64,000 nucleotides of DNA from Ophthalmolycus amberensis. Taxonomy: Eukaryota > Chordata > Actinopteri > Perciformes > Zoarcidae. The notes under the pieces were generated by a model. It was not told the origin of the DNA and made no database searches. It saw only the letters and a program-made list of their open reading frames with translations. This document shows positions 52,616 to 64,000 of the stretch, in pieces. The DNA is taken from contig JAFEUB010001594.1 in NCBI GenBank assembly GCA_024529925.1, forward strand, positions 538,501-602,500. Direction: 5' to 3'. The translations under genes were made by a program, and so were the position numbers. Numbering within the stretch: position 1 is the first letter of the stretch; every line of letters begins with the position of its first letter.

Positions 52616-53048
52616 ATGTTTATTTATTCATATAAACCATATGGACCTTGTGTCGGAGAAAAAGTAATTTGATGAACTCTGTCACTTCTCTATAGCTTGA
52701 ACCGATGTTTCTGTGTCAGCATTACTGTAACACATGTTCTTAGATGTCCATAGACCAGATATGCTGGCTAACTAAACATTGATGTGCACGCTGTCTCCAG
52801 CTGGACGGGACAAAGTGCGTCCCGTGTATTAAAAGCTCCCCTCAACACCCAGGAGGTCAGACTTCCTTGATCCTCCCCGGGTGAAGGAACTCTGTCCCCA
52901 TCCAGCCCAACAGTATCCTGTGACTCCGTTTGTACTCTTTGGCTCATGTTTGATGACTTGTACACTATATCTTATCCTGTAATAAATACAGAGAGCTTCA
53001 GATACTTTTGATTTCTCACAAGGAAATACATTAATTTCCACCACAAAC

Positions 53049-53067
53049 TTGGCGACGAGGATGGGAT
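53049..53067 (+). promoter_or_regulatory. Retroelement primer-binding site, tRNA-Ser type
   Basis: TTGGCGACGAGGATGGGAT just after the LTR end CACCACA. It defines the plus-strand orientation of this element. Confidence 0.72.
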
Positions 53068-53881
53068 GGAGGTGTGACCTGGACTCTGTCGGACGGACAG
53101 AAGGCCGTACGATAAGATGATTCCTCCCTGAGGGTGAGACGCTGCCGTCCAGCGGCGCCCGGGTTGCCGATCCAATCCAGTTGAAGAACGAACGGAAACC
53201 ACGCGGTGAGAGATCTAAAGTATTTGAAGGCAGACAGAGTCATAGCTAAAGCATTGATAGGCCTACCTCACAACTGTTGAGAGCTGTTGACAGACGTGTC
53301 ATGGTTATTTCTGTGGTACTTTTTTCCCGATTTGTATGCATCCGGTGAATCCTGGTAATTCATTGGTGCACCTCCAGTTTAATGCAGTCGACAGATAACT
53401 AGAGAATCAGCAACGGTCACTGACGTTCCATTTGTTATTCATGCGTTATTCTTCACGAGTTGTATGCATCCGGTGAATCCTGGTAATTCATTGACGCACC
53501 TCCAGTTTATCAGACAGATAACGCGAGAACGGGCAGCGGTCAGCGTAACGGGGAGACTGGTGCAAACCATGACACTAGTGTCCTGCCACCCTTGTGTCAA
53601 TTTATGTGAGAACGTTATCCTGGCAGTTTAAATCAAATGCAAAAATGGGTTGATTTGGGGTTTCCTTCCAATGGAGGTTCAAGTGAGAATCAATTAACAC
53701 ATGAAGGTGCAACTGAGGAAGATGAAGAGCGGTACAGCTCAGCATGCAGCCCTGTTCGAAAGGAAGCAGGAAAATAATGTGATATTTAAGGCAGACTGTG
53801 AGGCATTTCAAATGTGGAGATGTGAGTCAGAGAGAGAGATTGAAAGCATTTAATTCACTAAAGTCCGAAGAGCCTACAAAG

Positions 53882-56521
53882 CAGGGGTCACCAACCTTTT
53901 TGAATGCTGAGAGCTACTTTAAGGGTACCGAGTAGTACGAAGGGCTACTTGTTTGATACAAACTTCCTGAATAACAAAATTGCACAGATCACCTTTTAAT
54001 AATATTATATGTGGAGAGACTGTCTGATCACGTTTATGTTAATTATTCCTCACAATAATTAACAATTATTTCCACAATGATGAAACAGATATATTTAAAC
54101 ATGCAACATTTATTTGTTAATCTCTTTCAACATTTGAAAGTCAGAGGACTGTAACATTTTTGAACAAATGGTGAACTCTGTCCCATGTTTATACAAATGA
54201 TAAATAATAATAAAAAAAATCAACTCTTTCACTTTTTTAAATGAATCCTATCACATTAGTACTAATCACCAAATCTGTAGCATTTTTAACAAATCAAAAT
54301 CTTTGAACACACTTTTTGAACATATTTTTCACATTTTTGTACAATATTTGAGTTTGATGTTGTTTTCAATGAAAACATTATGTTATCTCTTTCGCTGTCT
54401 GTAAATGTTAGTGGAAGCCTGGCACTGCACAGCTCTGAGTGAGTCTGTAGATGTGCATCAGTGAGGCGTGTTCTCGGTTTGTTCTTGGTGAAGTTCATGT
54501 CAGAAAAGGCTGATTCACAGAGAGGTTGAACCAACAAGACAGGCAGCTTCCATAGCTGCTGTGCATACACCTTTGTATTTGTCCGTGTCCACAAGGCACC
54601 AACAGTTTGGTGCAGACTGATGGGCTTTGAGGTGGAGATCATTTTGCAACGTTACGATTTCAATCTCCACCTGTCCAGCATCCAAGTTGAAAGTAGCACT
54701 TAGTTGCTCAGCAATGCATGTCATGTCCACTTGCATGAAAGGATATGAAACAAATGACACACATGGCTCAAGTTGATCAAAGTCACAAACTCTTGCCCTG
54801 GTCTGTTTATGACTCGAGAGGACTTTTCTCCTGCTTTGTCAGAAGCCCCAGATGCTGAAGCATCGTCATTCAACACTGACTGTACAGAGGGAAAGTGCAG
54901 CACTTTTGTTCTCTGTAAATGCACAGAGAAAATGTTCAACTTAGCTTTAAATGCGTTTCCAGCACTTATCATGTCAGCAACAGTTTTACCTTTGCCTTGC
55001 AGCTCACAGTTCAGATGGTTCAGTTTCCCAGTGATGTCCGTTAAAAAGGCAAGGTCAAGGATCCACTCAGGGTCCTCGAGCAGCGAGGCATCTTCCCCTT
55101 TGGATTGCATGAACTCTTTGATTTCGCCCAAAAGTGCCAAAAAACACTGCAAAATCTGTCCCCTGCTGAGCCATCGGATGTCTGTGTGGAGCAACAGGTC
55201 ACCAGATTCAGCTGCTCCTCCAATAGCACCTTGCATGTCCTGTTGTTTGGCTTTGGAGCAGATGCCATTCATGATCTTCACGACAGGAGTCATCACGTGA
55301 TCAAAGCCGGTCACTTCTGCACATAGCGCCTGCTGGTGAATGATGCAGTGGTAATGGATACATTTTGGGAAGTCTGGGTCACCTTTACATTGCTCAATGA
55401 AGCCTACATGCCAGCCCGTCATGGCGGGAGCACCGTCTGTTGTCACCGACACCAGCTTTTCTAACGGGTCCTTTTTCTCCACAAAGACTCTTCACCGCGT
55501 TGTAGATGTCAATTCCCCTCATTGTTGTCTTCAGGGGCAGAAGTGTCAGGACTTCTTCTTTTGTGGAGAAATCATCGAACACCATTCGGATAAACATCAT
55601 CAGCTGAGCTGTACTGGTGCTGTCCACGGACTCGTCGCACTGGATGCTAAACCACCTGCACTGAACCAGATCCCGGTCCAGTTGCTCCGTTAAGTTTTCG
55701 GATATAGCCGACACTCTTCTTACCATCGTACTCGCCCCCAGTGAAGCTTCGTTTAGAGCTGCACATTTTTTGATGAAGAACAAGAAACCCTTTTCGGCCG
55801 GGGATGTCATGATGATAGTTGCAAACACTGTGCTCAAAGACGAGAAGAATGGTCCCGATGCCATCTCCGCTCTCTCTGATGTGCAAGCCTTCAGTTGTTT
55901 TGTGATTTTATCACCGGCCTCGTGAAAAAAGACTGTTTGCCCAAAGCTGACTTTAAGTCACGCACTTTTTCTTTCTGTAGTGCGCTGCCAGGTGGGTAGT
56001 TAGCATGGAAGCTATTGTGACACGTACTGAAGTGTCTCTCCACATTGTGCCGCTTTACCGTCGCAACAGTTGCCCCGCAAATGAGACACGCACATTTGTC
56101 TTTCACTGTCGTAAAAAAGAACTCTTCCTCCCAATCATTGTGAAAGTAGTATGTTTTCCTTTCGCTTTTCTGCCATGTTATCTTTAGTTTGGGGGGTAAG
56201 AACCACATCTAGCTTCGTAGCTTCCCATCGTAGCTGCGCCCACTTCCTTGTCTCAGCAAAGAGTGAGATGGCCATTTGACATGCGCACAATATTGAACTT
56301 TGACTTCAGACAAGGTCAGAGTTCATATATACATAAAACATTTTAGTTTTTAAAATGTTATATTAAATATTGTCATATTACATTAATTACATTTATGCAA
56401 GCGTTTTAGATTAAAAAAAGAACAGCGACTACATTTTTTTAGATGGAGCTCCATCGTGACTGGTGCTATTTTTAGAACGCGACTCGCATGGTCCTCGCCG
56501 GCACCGTGTTGGCTACCTCTG
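53882..56521 (-). mobile_element. hAT transposon with broken transposase (GTF2IRD2-type hAT)
   Basis: 2,640 bp with a perfect 8-bp target duplication CTACAAAG (53874-53881 and 56522-56529). Left end CAGGGGTCACCAACCTTTTT; right end inverted CAGAGGTAGCCAACACGG. The minus strand encodes the transposase in pieces: zinc-finger N-terminus (56208-55891, CLICG...RHFSTCH), middle (55864-55400, with RWFSIQCDESVD), catalytic/insertion part (55482-54721, VTTDGAPAMTG, HYHCIIHQQALC, DIRWLSRGQIL) and C-terminal dimerisation part (54640-54400, CESAFSDMNF). Frameshifts separate the pieces. The protein resembles the hAT-derived part of GTF2IRD2. Confidence 0.9.
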
Positions 56522-57660
56522 CTACAAAGGGTGCTAAAATTTGTCAACCAAAACCTCTTTATCCTTGTCTATCTGAGATACTGAGGAGATCGGTGGACCC
56601 GGATCTACACTCTTCCCCTCCCATTGCTCCTCCAGCCTACGCTACCCAGCAGTCTCCCCAGCCAGGTCCAGCACACACTACCTCCTTCGCCCGATGACAA
56701 TCCAGAAAGACGGCAGCCAAATTCAACCACCGACACCAGCAAGATGACCTTCTCACCTTGTATGACCCGCAAAGAGGCTCAACGAAGGTTGGCCATGACC
56801 CGAGGCCTGGTGGAGGCTTCGTCTGATCCTGAGACCACCATGCCAATGGTAGAAGTGGCAGGGGCACAAGGGCCGATGCTGGTTTTCAGACCCTGGTCAG
56901 ATGCAGATGTGGCTGAAGCAATGAGCCACGTCTGCAATCCTAAGGACAATCTTGCCAAATGGGAGACTGATATTATACAATTTGTCCCACCATGTCCGAG
57001 CTGCGGCGTCTGGCGAGTAAATTTCTGACAAATGACTATCACAAAGTTCAAGGTGTGTTCACCCCTGTAAGAATGACTTTCCGCCTGAATGATCCAGATT
57101 ATGAGCACGGTAACAATGTGAACTTTAGAAATGCAGTAGATGCTCTCATTACGACAGTAACAAAGAAAACTTTCCCTTGAGACCGAACCTGTCCTCCATC
57201 ACCTCTATGACACAAGGGCCACAAGAGACATGCAGTTCATTCCTACAGCCCTCGACATTCACGGCGGCCTCAGCCGACCCAACCCAATGGGCACACAGCC
57301 CCTACAGCCGTACGAAGTCCATCTGAAAGAACATTCATGAGTAGAATGCGACCAGAACTTGCACAGATGGTGAAAATATCCTGTGTAACCTGGAAACCGT
57401 GTCCACTTGCAGATATCCTACAGCATGCTGAGGATGAGTTACACAGAAGAGATGAACGACAGAAGGAGAGCAGACAAACAAAACTGGAAGAGGCTCAGTT
57501 GACAATGTTTCGCGGCAGAGGCAGATCAGAACCGACTCACAAAGGGTATGATCCAAATGTCTGTCACAACTGCGGAAGGCAGGGACATTGGCGAGCAGAG
57601 TGTCCAGAGCCTAAAAGGATGAGACCTTCCTTCCACACATCGGACTGAAAGGGAGGGAGG

Positions 57661-58046
57661 GGCGGACCCCAGAGACGGACCACCTTTCCACAGAAAAAGC
57701 AAGTAACGCACCCTACATCCAATCATCCAGCTATGATGAGTTTTCACTGTTAATTTACCATCTCAATGAAATGTTGATGCCTCCATGACCAAGTTAAGCA
57801 GATGAGACTGAGGACAACTATGTAGAGGAAAGATGTTCACTTTGCCTAATATGTAGCTTGACAGAGTTCTCCATGTGTGTCCTGGTGTTGTCATGTTTCC
57901 TTACCTCCTCATCCCTCACTCCCTAACTGTCCGTGCTGGATCTGTCCCCGTTGTTTTAAAAAGCTAAATAAGTTATCAGCATGACTGCATCCAGCTAGCC
58001 AAACCTTTCTGGCGTACAGCTGCTAGAGAAGTTAATAATAAGTATG

Positions 58047-58087
<41 letters not shown>

Positions 58088-58239
58088 TTATAATAAGTAG
58101 ATGTACTGCTTCCCTTTCCCGCTAGTCTGCTGTCTGATTGTGAGGTCAGGCTGATCTGGGATCAGCCCTGTCACTGCAGTTTCTCCTCTCAAACGGGTCT
58201 TGGAGTAGCGCTTATATTTTACACATATTACTAGGTGCA
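57661..58239. other. Non-coding tail after gag, with an ATA microsatellite
   Basis: No ORF is supported. (AAT)n lies at 58048-58086. It may include more of the LTR element's body, but no pol motif is visible. Confidence 0.4.
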
Positions 58240-59060
58240 TTCCATACCATCGTCATGATACCATCGTCTTTACCGCGATACCATTGTCATGATACCGTCG
58301 TCTCGATACCATTGTCTTTGTCTCGATACCATCGTCTTTACCCCGATACGGTCGTCATGATACGGTCGTCGTTACCGCGATACCATTGTCATGATACCGT
58401 CGTCTTTGTCTCGATACCGTCGTCTCGATACCGTCGTCTTTGTCTCGATACCGTCGTCTCGATACCGTCGTCTTTGTCTCGATACCGTCGTCTCGATACC
58501 GTTGTCTTTGTCTCGATACCGCCGTCTTTACCCCGATACCATCGTCTTTACCCCGATACCGTCGTCATGATACGGTCGTCTTTACCGCGATACCATCGTC
58601 ATGACACCGTCTTTGCCGCGATACCATCGTCGTGATACCGTCGTCTTTGTCTCGATACCATCGTCGTGATACCGGCGTCTTTGTCTCGATACCATCGTCG
58701 TGATACCGGCGTCTTTGTCTCGATACCATCGTCGTGATACCGGCGTCTTTACCGCGATACCATCGTCAGTGACACAGTCTTTACCGCGATACCATCGTCA
58801 TGATATCGTCGTCTTTGTCTCGATACCATCGTCATGATACCGTCGTCTTTACCGCGATACCGTCATCATGATATCGTTGTCTCGATACCGTCGTCTCTGT
58901 CTCGATACCGTCGTCTCTGTCTCGATACCGTCGTCTCTGTCTCGATACCGTCGTCTCTGTCTCGATACCGTCGTCTCTGTCTCGATACCGTCGTCTCTGT
59001 CTCGATACCGTCGTCTCGATACAGTCGTCTTTACCGCGATACCATTATCATGATACCATA
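58240..59060. repeat. Minisatellite of GATACCGTCGTCTTTGTCTC type
   Basis: Irregular 13-23-bp units built from GATACCATCGTC, GATACCGTCGTC and CTTTGTCTC/CTTTACCGC words, with a homogeneous stretch of 20-bp units at 58890-59010. Confidence 0.94.
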
Positions 59061-59489
59061 GTCAGAGGTATTTTACAGAATACTGATTTATTATGAGCTC
59101 TTCTTATTTTGGTTGTGCTGAGTCTGAGAAATATTCCAGCTTCCACATGGACGCAACGTTAAACGGTGTCCAAATGATAGAAATGTTGCCGTAACACAGT
59201 TCGCACAGCTGCTGGTTTTTAACCATAATGATAGAAACCATACGGAAAAAGTATAAATTCTACAGAATGCGACAGTTGTCTACCCGCTGCATAATTTGAA
59301 AGAATGACAAAAAGTGGGTAAAATGCTGAGAGATGTAACAACGCCCACTTTGGTATGAAAAAAGGAGTCAACAAATATTACACCTGCAGAGAACAGAGAA
59401 CGTATTGTTTATCAGACCAGAAATGAGACAAGAGTTAAACCCTAACTCCTCCATGTAGTCTCCTCAAACCCTAACTCCTCCATCAGATA
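59061..59489. other. Spacer, no gene seen
   Basis: AT-rich unique sequence without ORFs of note between two minisatellites. CCCTAACTCCTCCAT is repeated at about 59438 and 59467. Confidence 0.4.
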
Positions 59490-60495
59490 AACATTCATTA
59501 TTTATGATTATATTTGATAAACATTAAAGTGATTATTTACAATTATATTTGATAAACATTAAAGTGGTTATTTACGATTATATTTGATAAACATTAAAGT
59601 GATTATATTTGATAAACATTAAAGTGGTTATTTATGATTATATTTGATAAACATTAAAGTGGTTATTTATGATTATATTTGATAAACATTAAAGTGGTTA
59701 TTTATGATTATATTTGATAAACATTAAAGTGGTTATTTACGATTATATTTGATAAACATTAAAGTGGTTATTTATGATTATATTTGATAAACATTAAGGT
59801 GATTATATGTGATAAACGTTAAAGTGATTATCTATGATAAACATTAGTGATTATATATGATGAACATAAAAAGTGATTATATATGATAAACATTAAAGTG
59901 ATTATTTATGATAAACATTAAAGTGATTATTGATGATTATATAGGATAAACATTAACGTGATTCTATATGATAAACATTAAAGTGATTATTGATGATCAT
60001 ATATGATAAACATTAGTGATTATATATGATGAACATAAAAAGTGATTATATATATGATGAACATTAAAGTGATGATTTATGATTATATATGATAAACATT
60101 AAGGTGATTATATATGATAAACATTAAGGTGATTATATATGATAAACATTAAAGTGATTATATATGATAAACATTAAGGTGATTATATATGATAAACATT
60201 AAAGTGATTATATATGATAAACATTAGTGATTATATATGATAAACATTAAGGTGATTATATATGATAAACATTAAAGTGATTATATATGATAAACATTAA
60301 GGTGATTATATATATGATAAACATTAAAGTGATTATATATGATAAACATTAAGGTGATTATATATATGATAAACATTAAAGTGATTATATATATGATAAA
60401 CATTAAAGTGATTATATATGATAAACATTAAAGTGATTATATATGATAAACATTGATTAAAGTGATTATATATGATAAACATTAAAGTGATTATT
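59490..60495. repeat. AT-rich minisatellite GATAAACATTAAAGTGATTA
   Basis: About 1 kb. Units are 20-35 bp with variable ATATAT/ATTTATGAT spacers. The left part is regular at 35 bp and the right part at about 25 bp. Confidence 0.95.
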
Positions 60496-62273
60496 ACTAT
60501 AGGACCATATAGGTGTATACTTGTTCCTACTCCTTTAGACATGTAATATGTATTGTGTTGCTAATTGAGAATGTGGTGTTTGGTTACCGTTTATTTAATG
60601 TTAATCGTGTTTTATATTTGTTTCATGTAACACACCTCTTATTGACCTGACTTTTATCTATTTATCAGCATCAGTTCCCACCTGAGCATCAATAAAGACT
60701 GTGTTGTTCGTATAAACATAAAGCTAGCTATCAACCATAGCTAGCACAAGTTAGCACTCAAGAATAATGAAGATGCGCATCTGGTTCCACTATCGATGTT
60801 AGCTGCTAACGGCTAAAAGCTAGCACGTCACATTAACCTGGCTCCACATTAATACCTGCAAACGTGTATCCAGGTGTGTAGTTGATTAAATATCACACCT
60901 GTGAGATGACCCAGTGATGTGCTCCATGCTAGGCTGACATGTTTAGCTCAGCAGAGCTAGCTGCTCCACAGTCCGCTTCCTCTTTCATTATCTCTCCTCA
61001 TTAAAGACACAGATGGAGGTTAATACAACAAACATGGCCGCTGATAAAGACACACTAACCTCTTCGTATCAGGTCGCATGCTCCTTGGTCGCTCATTAGA
61101 AAAACAATATTAGCCCACAGTTAGCACCACGTTAGCTTCGGTTAGCTTCCTTGTTTCTTTTTCTCCGCCAGGCTGCCGTGAGCTTTCCCGGGGCTGATCA
61201 CACGCGACCCATCGCTGTAGCTTCCGGTGCTAGCTTAGCTTCCAGTGCTAGCTTCTCTAACGGACCCGCTGTGGGTCTGAATCTCTCCAAACTAATCGAT
61301 ATCGATCAAGTGAAGGGCGCAGTTCTGCTGACTTGAGTATCGTGTCCCCCCCCCCCCAGAGCCTGTCTGTCTCTCTGTGTGAATGAACCTGTCTCTCTCT
61401 CCGCTCAGCACGTTACAACGTGTTCTTCTTCGTGTCTTCCCGGGGGGCTTTAAAACACCTCAAACGTCTCATTTTAACTGAAGCGTAGTGTTTTTGTTTA
61501 ATAACCCTCCGCGGGAACTAGACCCCATTGATCATCGCATTAGAATCGATCAGATATTATGAGATAAAGAGCAGCGCGAGCGCTATTGTTCTCCGTGTGT
61601 CTATTGTGTGTGGCGCTCTTTGGGCTGCGGTGTTGTGCGTGATTTGGTGCGGTGTTGTGAGTCGGTTGGTGTCTCGTGTCATGTTGAATCCCCCCCCCCC
61701 TGCAGTGATTACATCATACAGGTGACTACACATATCACGCTCCACGTTCTGGCCTTCAGAGGAAATAAAATAAATAAAGAAACATTGTAAATACAAGAGA
61801 CGCAGAGCGTGACCACGCACGCCCCGCCTCTGCGTGATGACGTCCATGTGTGTCGTGTGCAGAGAGGCATGCTGGGATTTGTAGGGTGTTTTTTTCAGTT
61901 TATACTCAGAATATATACATATATATGTATATGCATGTGTATATGTACGTACATATACACATGCATATACATATATATATATACATATGTATATGCATAT
62001 ATATATATATACATACATATATGTATATACATATACACACATTTGTCTCTCTCTATGTCTGCCCTGCCCCCCCCCCCCCCCCCCCCCCCCCTAAGCTAGC
62101 ATGCTAAGCTAACCCAGCTAGCATCCCCTCAGTATAACTAGTAGAGACGCACCGGCTCCTCCATCAACATCCCGGTAGCCGTTAGGACTGAACCGACTCT
62201 GCCGTATAAACTCACACACCTGAACACAGACGGGACGCTGAAGCTGAGGCGTCCATTATTAAAATAACTGAAG
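60496..62273 (+). promoter_or_regulatory. UBE2M upstream region and 5' UTR
   Basis: No other gene is supported in this stretch. It has GCTAGC-rich sequence (60720-61260), an ATATAC microsatellite (61905-62040) and a run of 25 C at 62067-62091, 183 bp before the start codon. Promoter function is inferred from position. Confidence 0.4.
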
Positions 62274-62388
62274 ATGATTAAGCTCTTTTCCCTGAAGCAG
62301 CAGAAGAAAGACGAGGAATCTGCTGGAGGAAACAGAACAGGAGCCGGAGGGAAGAAAGCTAGCGCGGCCCAGCTCCGAATACAGAAAG
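62274..62388 (+). CDS. UBE2M: UBE2M (NEDD8-conjugating enzyme UBC12), coding exon 1
   Basis: E2 enzyme that transfers NEDD8 to cullins; exon 1 encodes the N-terminal extension that docks on the NEDD8 E1. The ATG at 62274 begins MIKLFSLKQQKKDEESAGG, and the exon ends ASAAQLRIQK plus one base at a strong donor (AAAG, then GTAAGG at 62389). This is almost the same as human UBE2M residues 1-36, with a slightly longer Gly/Arg/Thr linker. The catalytic core, including the active-site Cys, lies to the right of the window. Confidence 0.94.
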
Positions 62389-62889
62389 GTAAGGTAGGCT
62401 AGTGGCTAGTGAACTATGCTAGTGGCTAGTGAGCAGCACCGAGACCAGTTGACCTGGTCCAGTCTAGTTAGCAATGAACCCCCGGTACAGAGCCCCGGGT
62501 ACAAAAACACAGAAAGGAAAAGCGGCTACAGGCTAACAGCTAGCACGCTAACTCTAAGTGGTGCTAGCTAACCGCTAGCTAGCTTTGTGCTAATATTTTG
62601 AAAACAAAACGGCCACAAGCTAGCCTAGCTTTAGGCTAATGTGGTTATTAGCACACCGCTAACTTTATACAACAATCTAAACTCAGAACACATTTTCAAT
62701 TTTAAACCAGCTCTCACTTCACAGTGAAGCTAACGTGAAGGCTAACACGTTAGCTTCAACAAGCTAACCTGCTGTGTCAGCTCTCTGTTTAACAGAACAG
62801 TCTGTTAGTGACGTCATGACTCTCTGATAGGTAACTTAGACTGTTAAAGTAACGACCTGTGACCGGAAGTAACGGAGTACATTCAATAA

Positions 62890-63640
62890 AGTACTGTACT
62901 TCAGTACGAGTCTAAAGTACTGTACTTCAGTGCGAGTCTAAAGTACTGTACTACATCTCAGAGGTACATGTTGTACTTTATACTGTACTACATCTCAGAG
63001 GTACATGTAGTACTTTATACTGTACTACATCTCAGAGGTACATGTTGTACTTTATACTGTACTACATCTCAGAGGTACATGTTGTACTTTATACTGTACT
63101 ACATCTCAGAGGTACATGTAGTACTTTATACTGTACTACATCTCAGAGGTACATGTTGTACTTTATACTGTACTACATCTCAGAGGTACATGTAGTACTT
63201 TATACTGTACTACATCTCAGAGGTACATGTAGTACTTTATACTGTACTACATCTCAGAGGTACATGTAGTACTTTATACTGTACTACATCTCAGAGGTAC
63301 ATGTTGTACTTTATACTGTACTACATCTCAGAGGTACATGTAGTACTTTATACTGTACTACATCTCAGAGGTACATGTAGTACTTTATACTGTACTACAT
63401 CTCAGAGGTACATGTAGTACTTTATACTGTACTACATCTCAGAGGTACATGTTGTACTTTATACTGTACTACATCTCAGAGGTACATGTAGTACTTTATA
63501 CTGTACTACATCTCAGAGGTACATGTACTTTATACTGTACTACATCTCAGAGGTACATGTAGTACTTTATACTGTACTACATCTCAGAGGTACATGTTGT
63601 ACTTTATACTGTACTACATCTCAGAGGTACATATAGTACT
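62890..63640. repeat. 37-bp minisatellite in UBE2M intron 1
   Basis: About 19 units containing CATCTCAGAGGTACATGTAG and TACTTTATACTGTACTA, alternating GTAGTAC and GTTGTAC. One shortened copy lies near 63520. Confidence 0.96.
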
Positions 63641-64000
63641 TTAAAAAAAAATAGTGCGATTAATCGCATTGTTATGGCAAAGTTCAATGATGAATTCAAA
63701 AGTAGTGTATTGCGCACTTTTATTTTAAAAGTACTGCTATATGAACAAAAGGGCAATAACATTTAGTTCACGAGATGCAGGTACAGCGTAGGAAATTCAC
63801 ATATTTTTTTGGGGGCAATTTTTGCCCCCACTGACTGAGATCCGGGGCATTTTCAAAAAATTGGGGGCATTTTTTTAAACTTGTGAAATAACATTTAACC
63901 TTTGTTCAACATAATAAATATACTTATACTTATTTTATTAACAAAAAGCAAACATAAATCAGACAATCATATTCAATTTTATTCTTATTTCTTTGTGGTT
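63641..64000. mobile_element. hAT-type fragment plus AT-rich DNA
   Basis: 63650-63770 matches 28105-28225 inverted. The following GGGGGCAATTTTTGCCCCC inverted repeat at 63811-63829 may be a separate hairpin. No coding sequence. Confidence 0.55.

Larger units (their letters stand above)
52650..57660 (+). mobile_element. LTR retroelement: 5' LTR, PBS and gag, split by a hAT
   Basis: The LTR runs from about 52650 (start uncertain) to CCACCACA at 53045, with TATTAAAAG at 52830 and AATAAATA at 52980. The PBS follows at 53050 (TGGCGACGAGGATGGGAT), complementary to a tRNA-Ser (GCU type, from memory). Leader and gag start run to 53881, a 2.64-kb hAT interrupts, and gag resumes at 56530-57648 with matrix/capsid-like sequence and the CCHC knuckle CHNCGRQGHWRAEC near 57560. 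Gag is broken by frameshifts, and no pol or 3' LTR is seen, so the copy is defective. Confidence 0.78.
62389..64000 (+). other. UBE2M intron 1 (partial)
   Basis: Begins GTAAGG and continues out of the window. It contains a minisatellite (62890-63640) and a transposon fragment, with no exon recognised. Confidence 0.75.

Noticed and set aside
61151..61336. 61-codon ORF upstream of UBE2M
   Set aside because: No recognisable domain, typical GCTAGC-rich spacer, and not linked by splice sites to UBE2M exon 1.

Overview
The window is from a teleost fish nuclear genome, most likely a spiny-rayed (percomorph-type) fish. The grounds are vertebrate exon/intron structure, conserved vertebrate genes with fish-like residues, Tc1, hAT and Ty3/gypsy-type elements, and an extreme load of tandem repeats. 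The lineage is an inference; no species is claimed.

Four host genes are supported. (1) SOCS7, minus strand, 10108 down to 5038 and leaving the window on the left: its first coding exon is split by a 3,552-bp LTR element flanked by a 4-bp target duplication. (2) KPNB1 (importin beta-1), minus strand, complete: 20 coding exons from 29692 to 13637 give an 893-codon frame with no internal break. (3) FBXL19, minus strand, complete apart from a homopolymer frameshift: 10 coding exons from 45884 to 34446. (4) UBE2M (NEDD8-conjugating enzyme), plus strand: first coding exon 62274-62388, continuing to the right of the window.

The strongest unadvertised signal is in the KPNB1 introns. Six introns carry, on the host strand, a ~70-nt unit with C, D', C' and D boxes closed by a short terminal stem: an intronic C/D box snoRNA family. 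All six share the antisense element CATGCACCAC in the same register upstream of box D', complementary to a conserved 18S rRNA segment. Two copies were multiplied by an intron-to-intron duplication that also carried a minisatellite.

Layout: 1-5020 minisatellite; 5038-10108 SOCS7 with LTR insertion; 10551-12204 minisatellite; 12236-29692 KPNB1 with its 3' UTR, snoRNAs, twin minisatellites, a deleted hAT copy, a polypurine tract and a nested MITE; 30000-31640 AT-rich spacer; 31640-45899 FBXL19 with long 3' UTR and several intronic arrays; 46053-48483 22-bp minisatellite; 48490-57660 a pile of nested transposons (Tc1 with a 778-bp GAA tract and a solo LTR in its end, a non-LTR 3' end, and an LTR element split by a hAT); 58240-60495 two minisatellites; 60500-64000 UBE2M 5' region, exon 1 and intron 1.

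The host genes are not an operon or pathway. KPNB1 (nuclear import), FBXL19 (CpG-binding F-box protein), SOCS7 (SH2/SOCS adaptor) and UBE2M (cullin neddylation) are ordinary cellular genes. Three of the four touch ubiquitin-type ligation, but nothing in the sequence says that this is more than coincidence.
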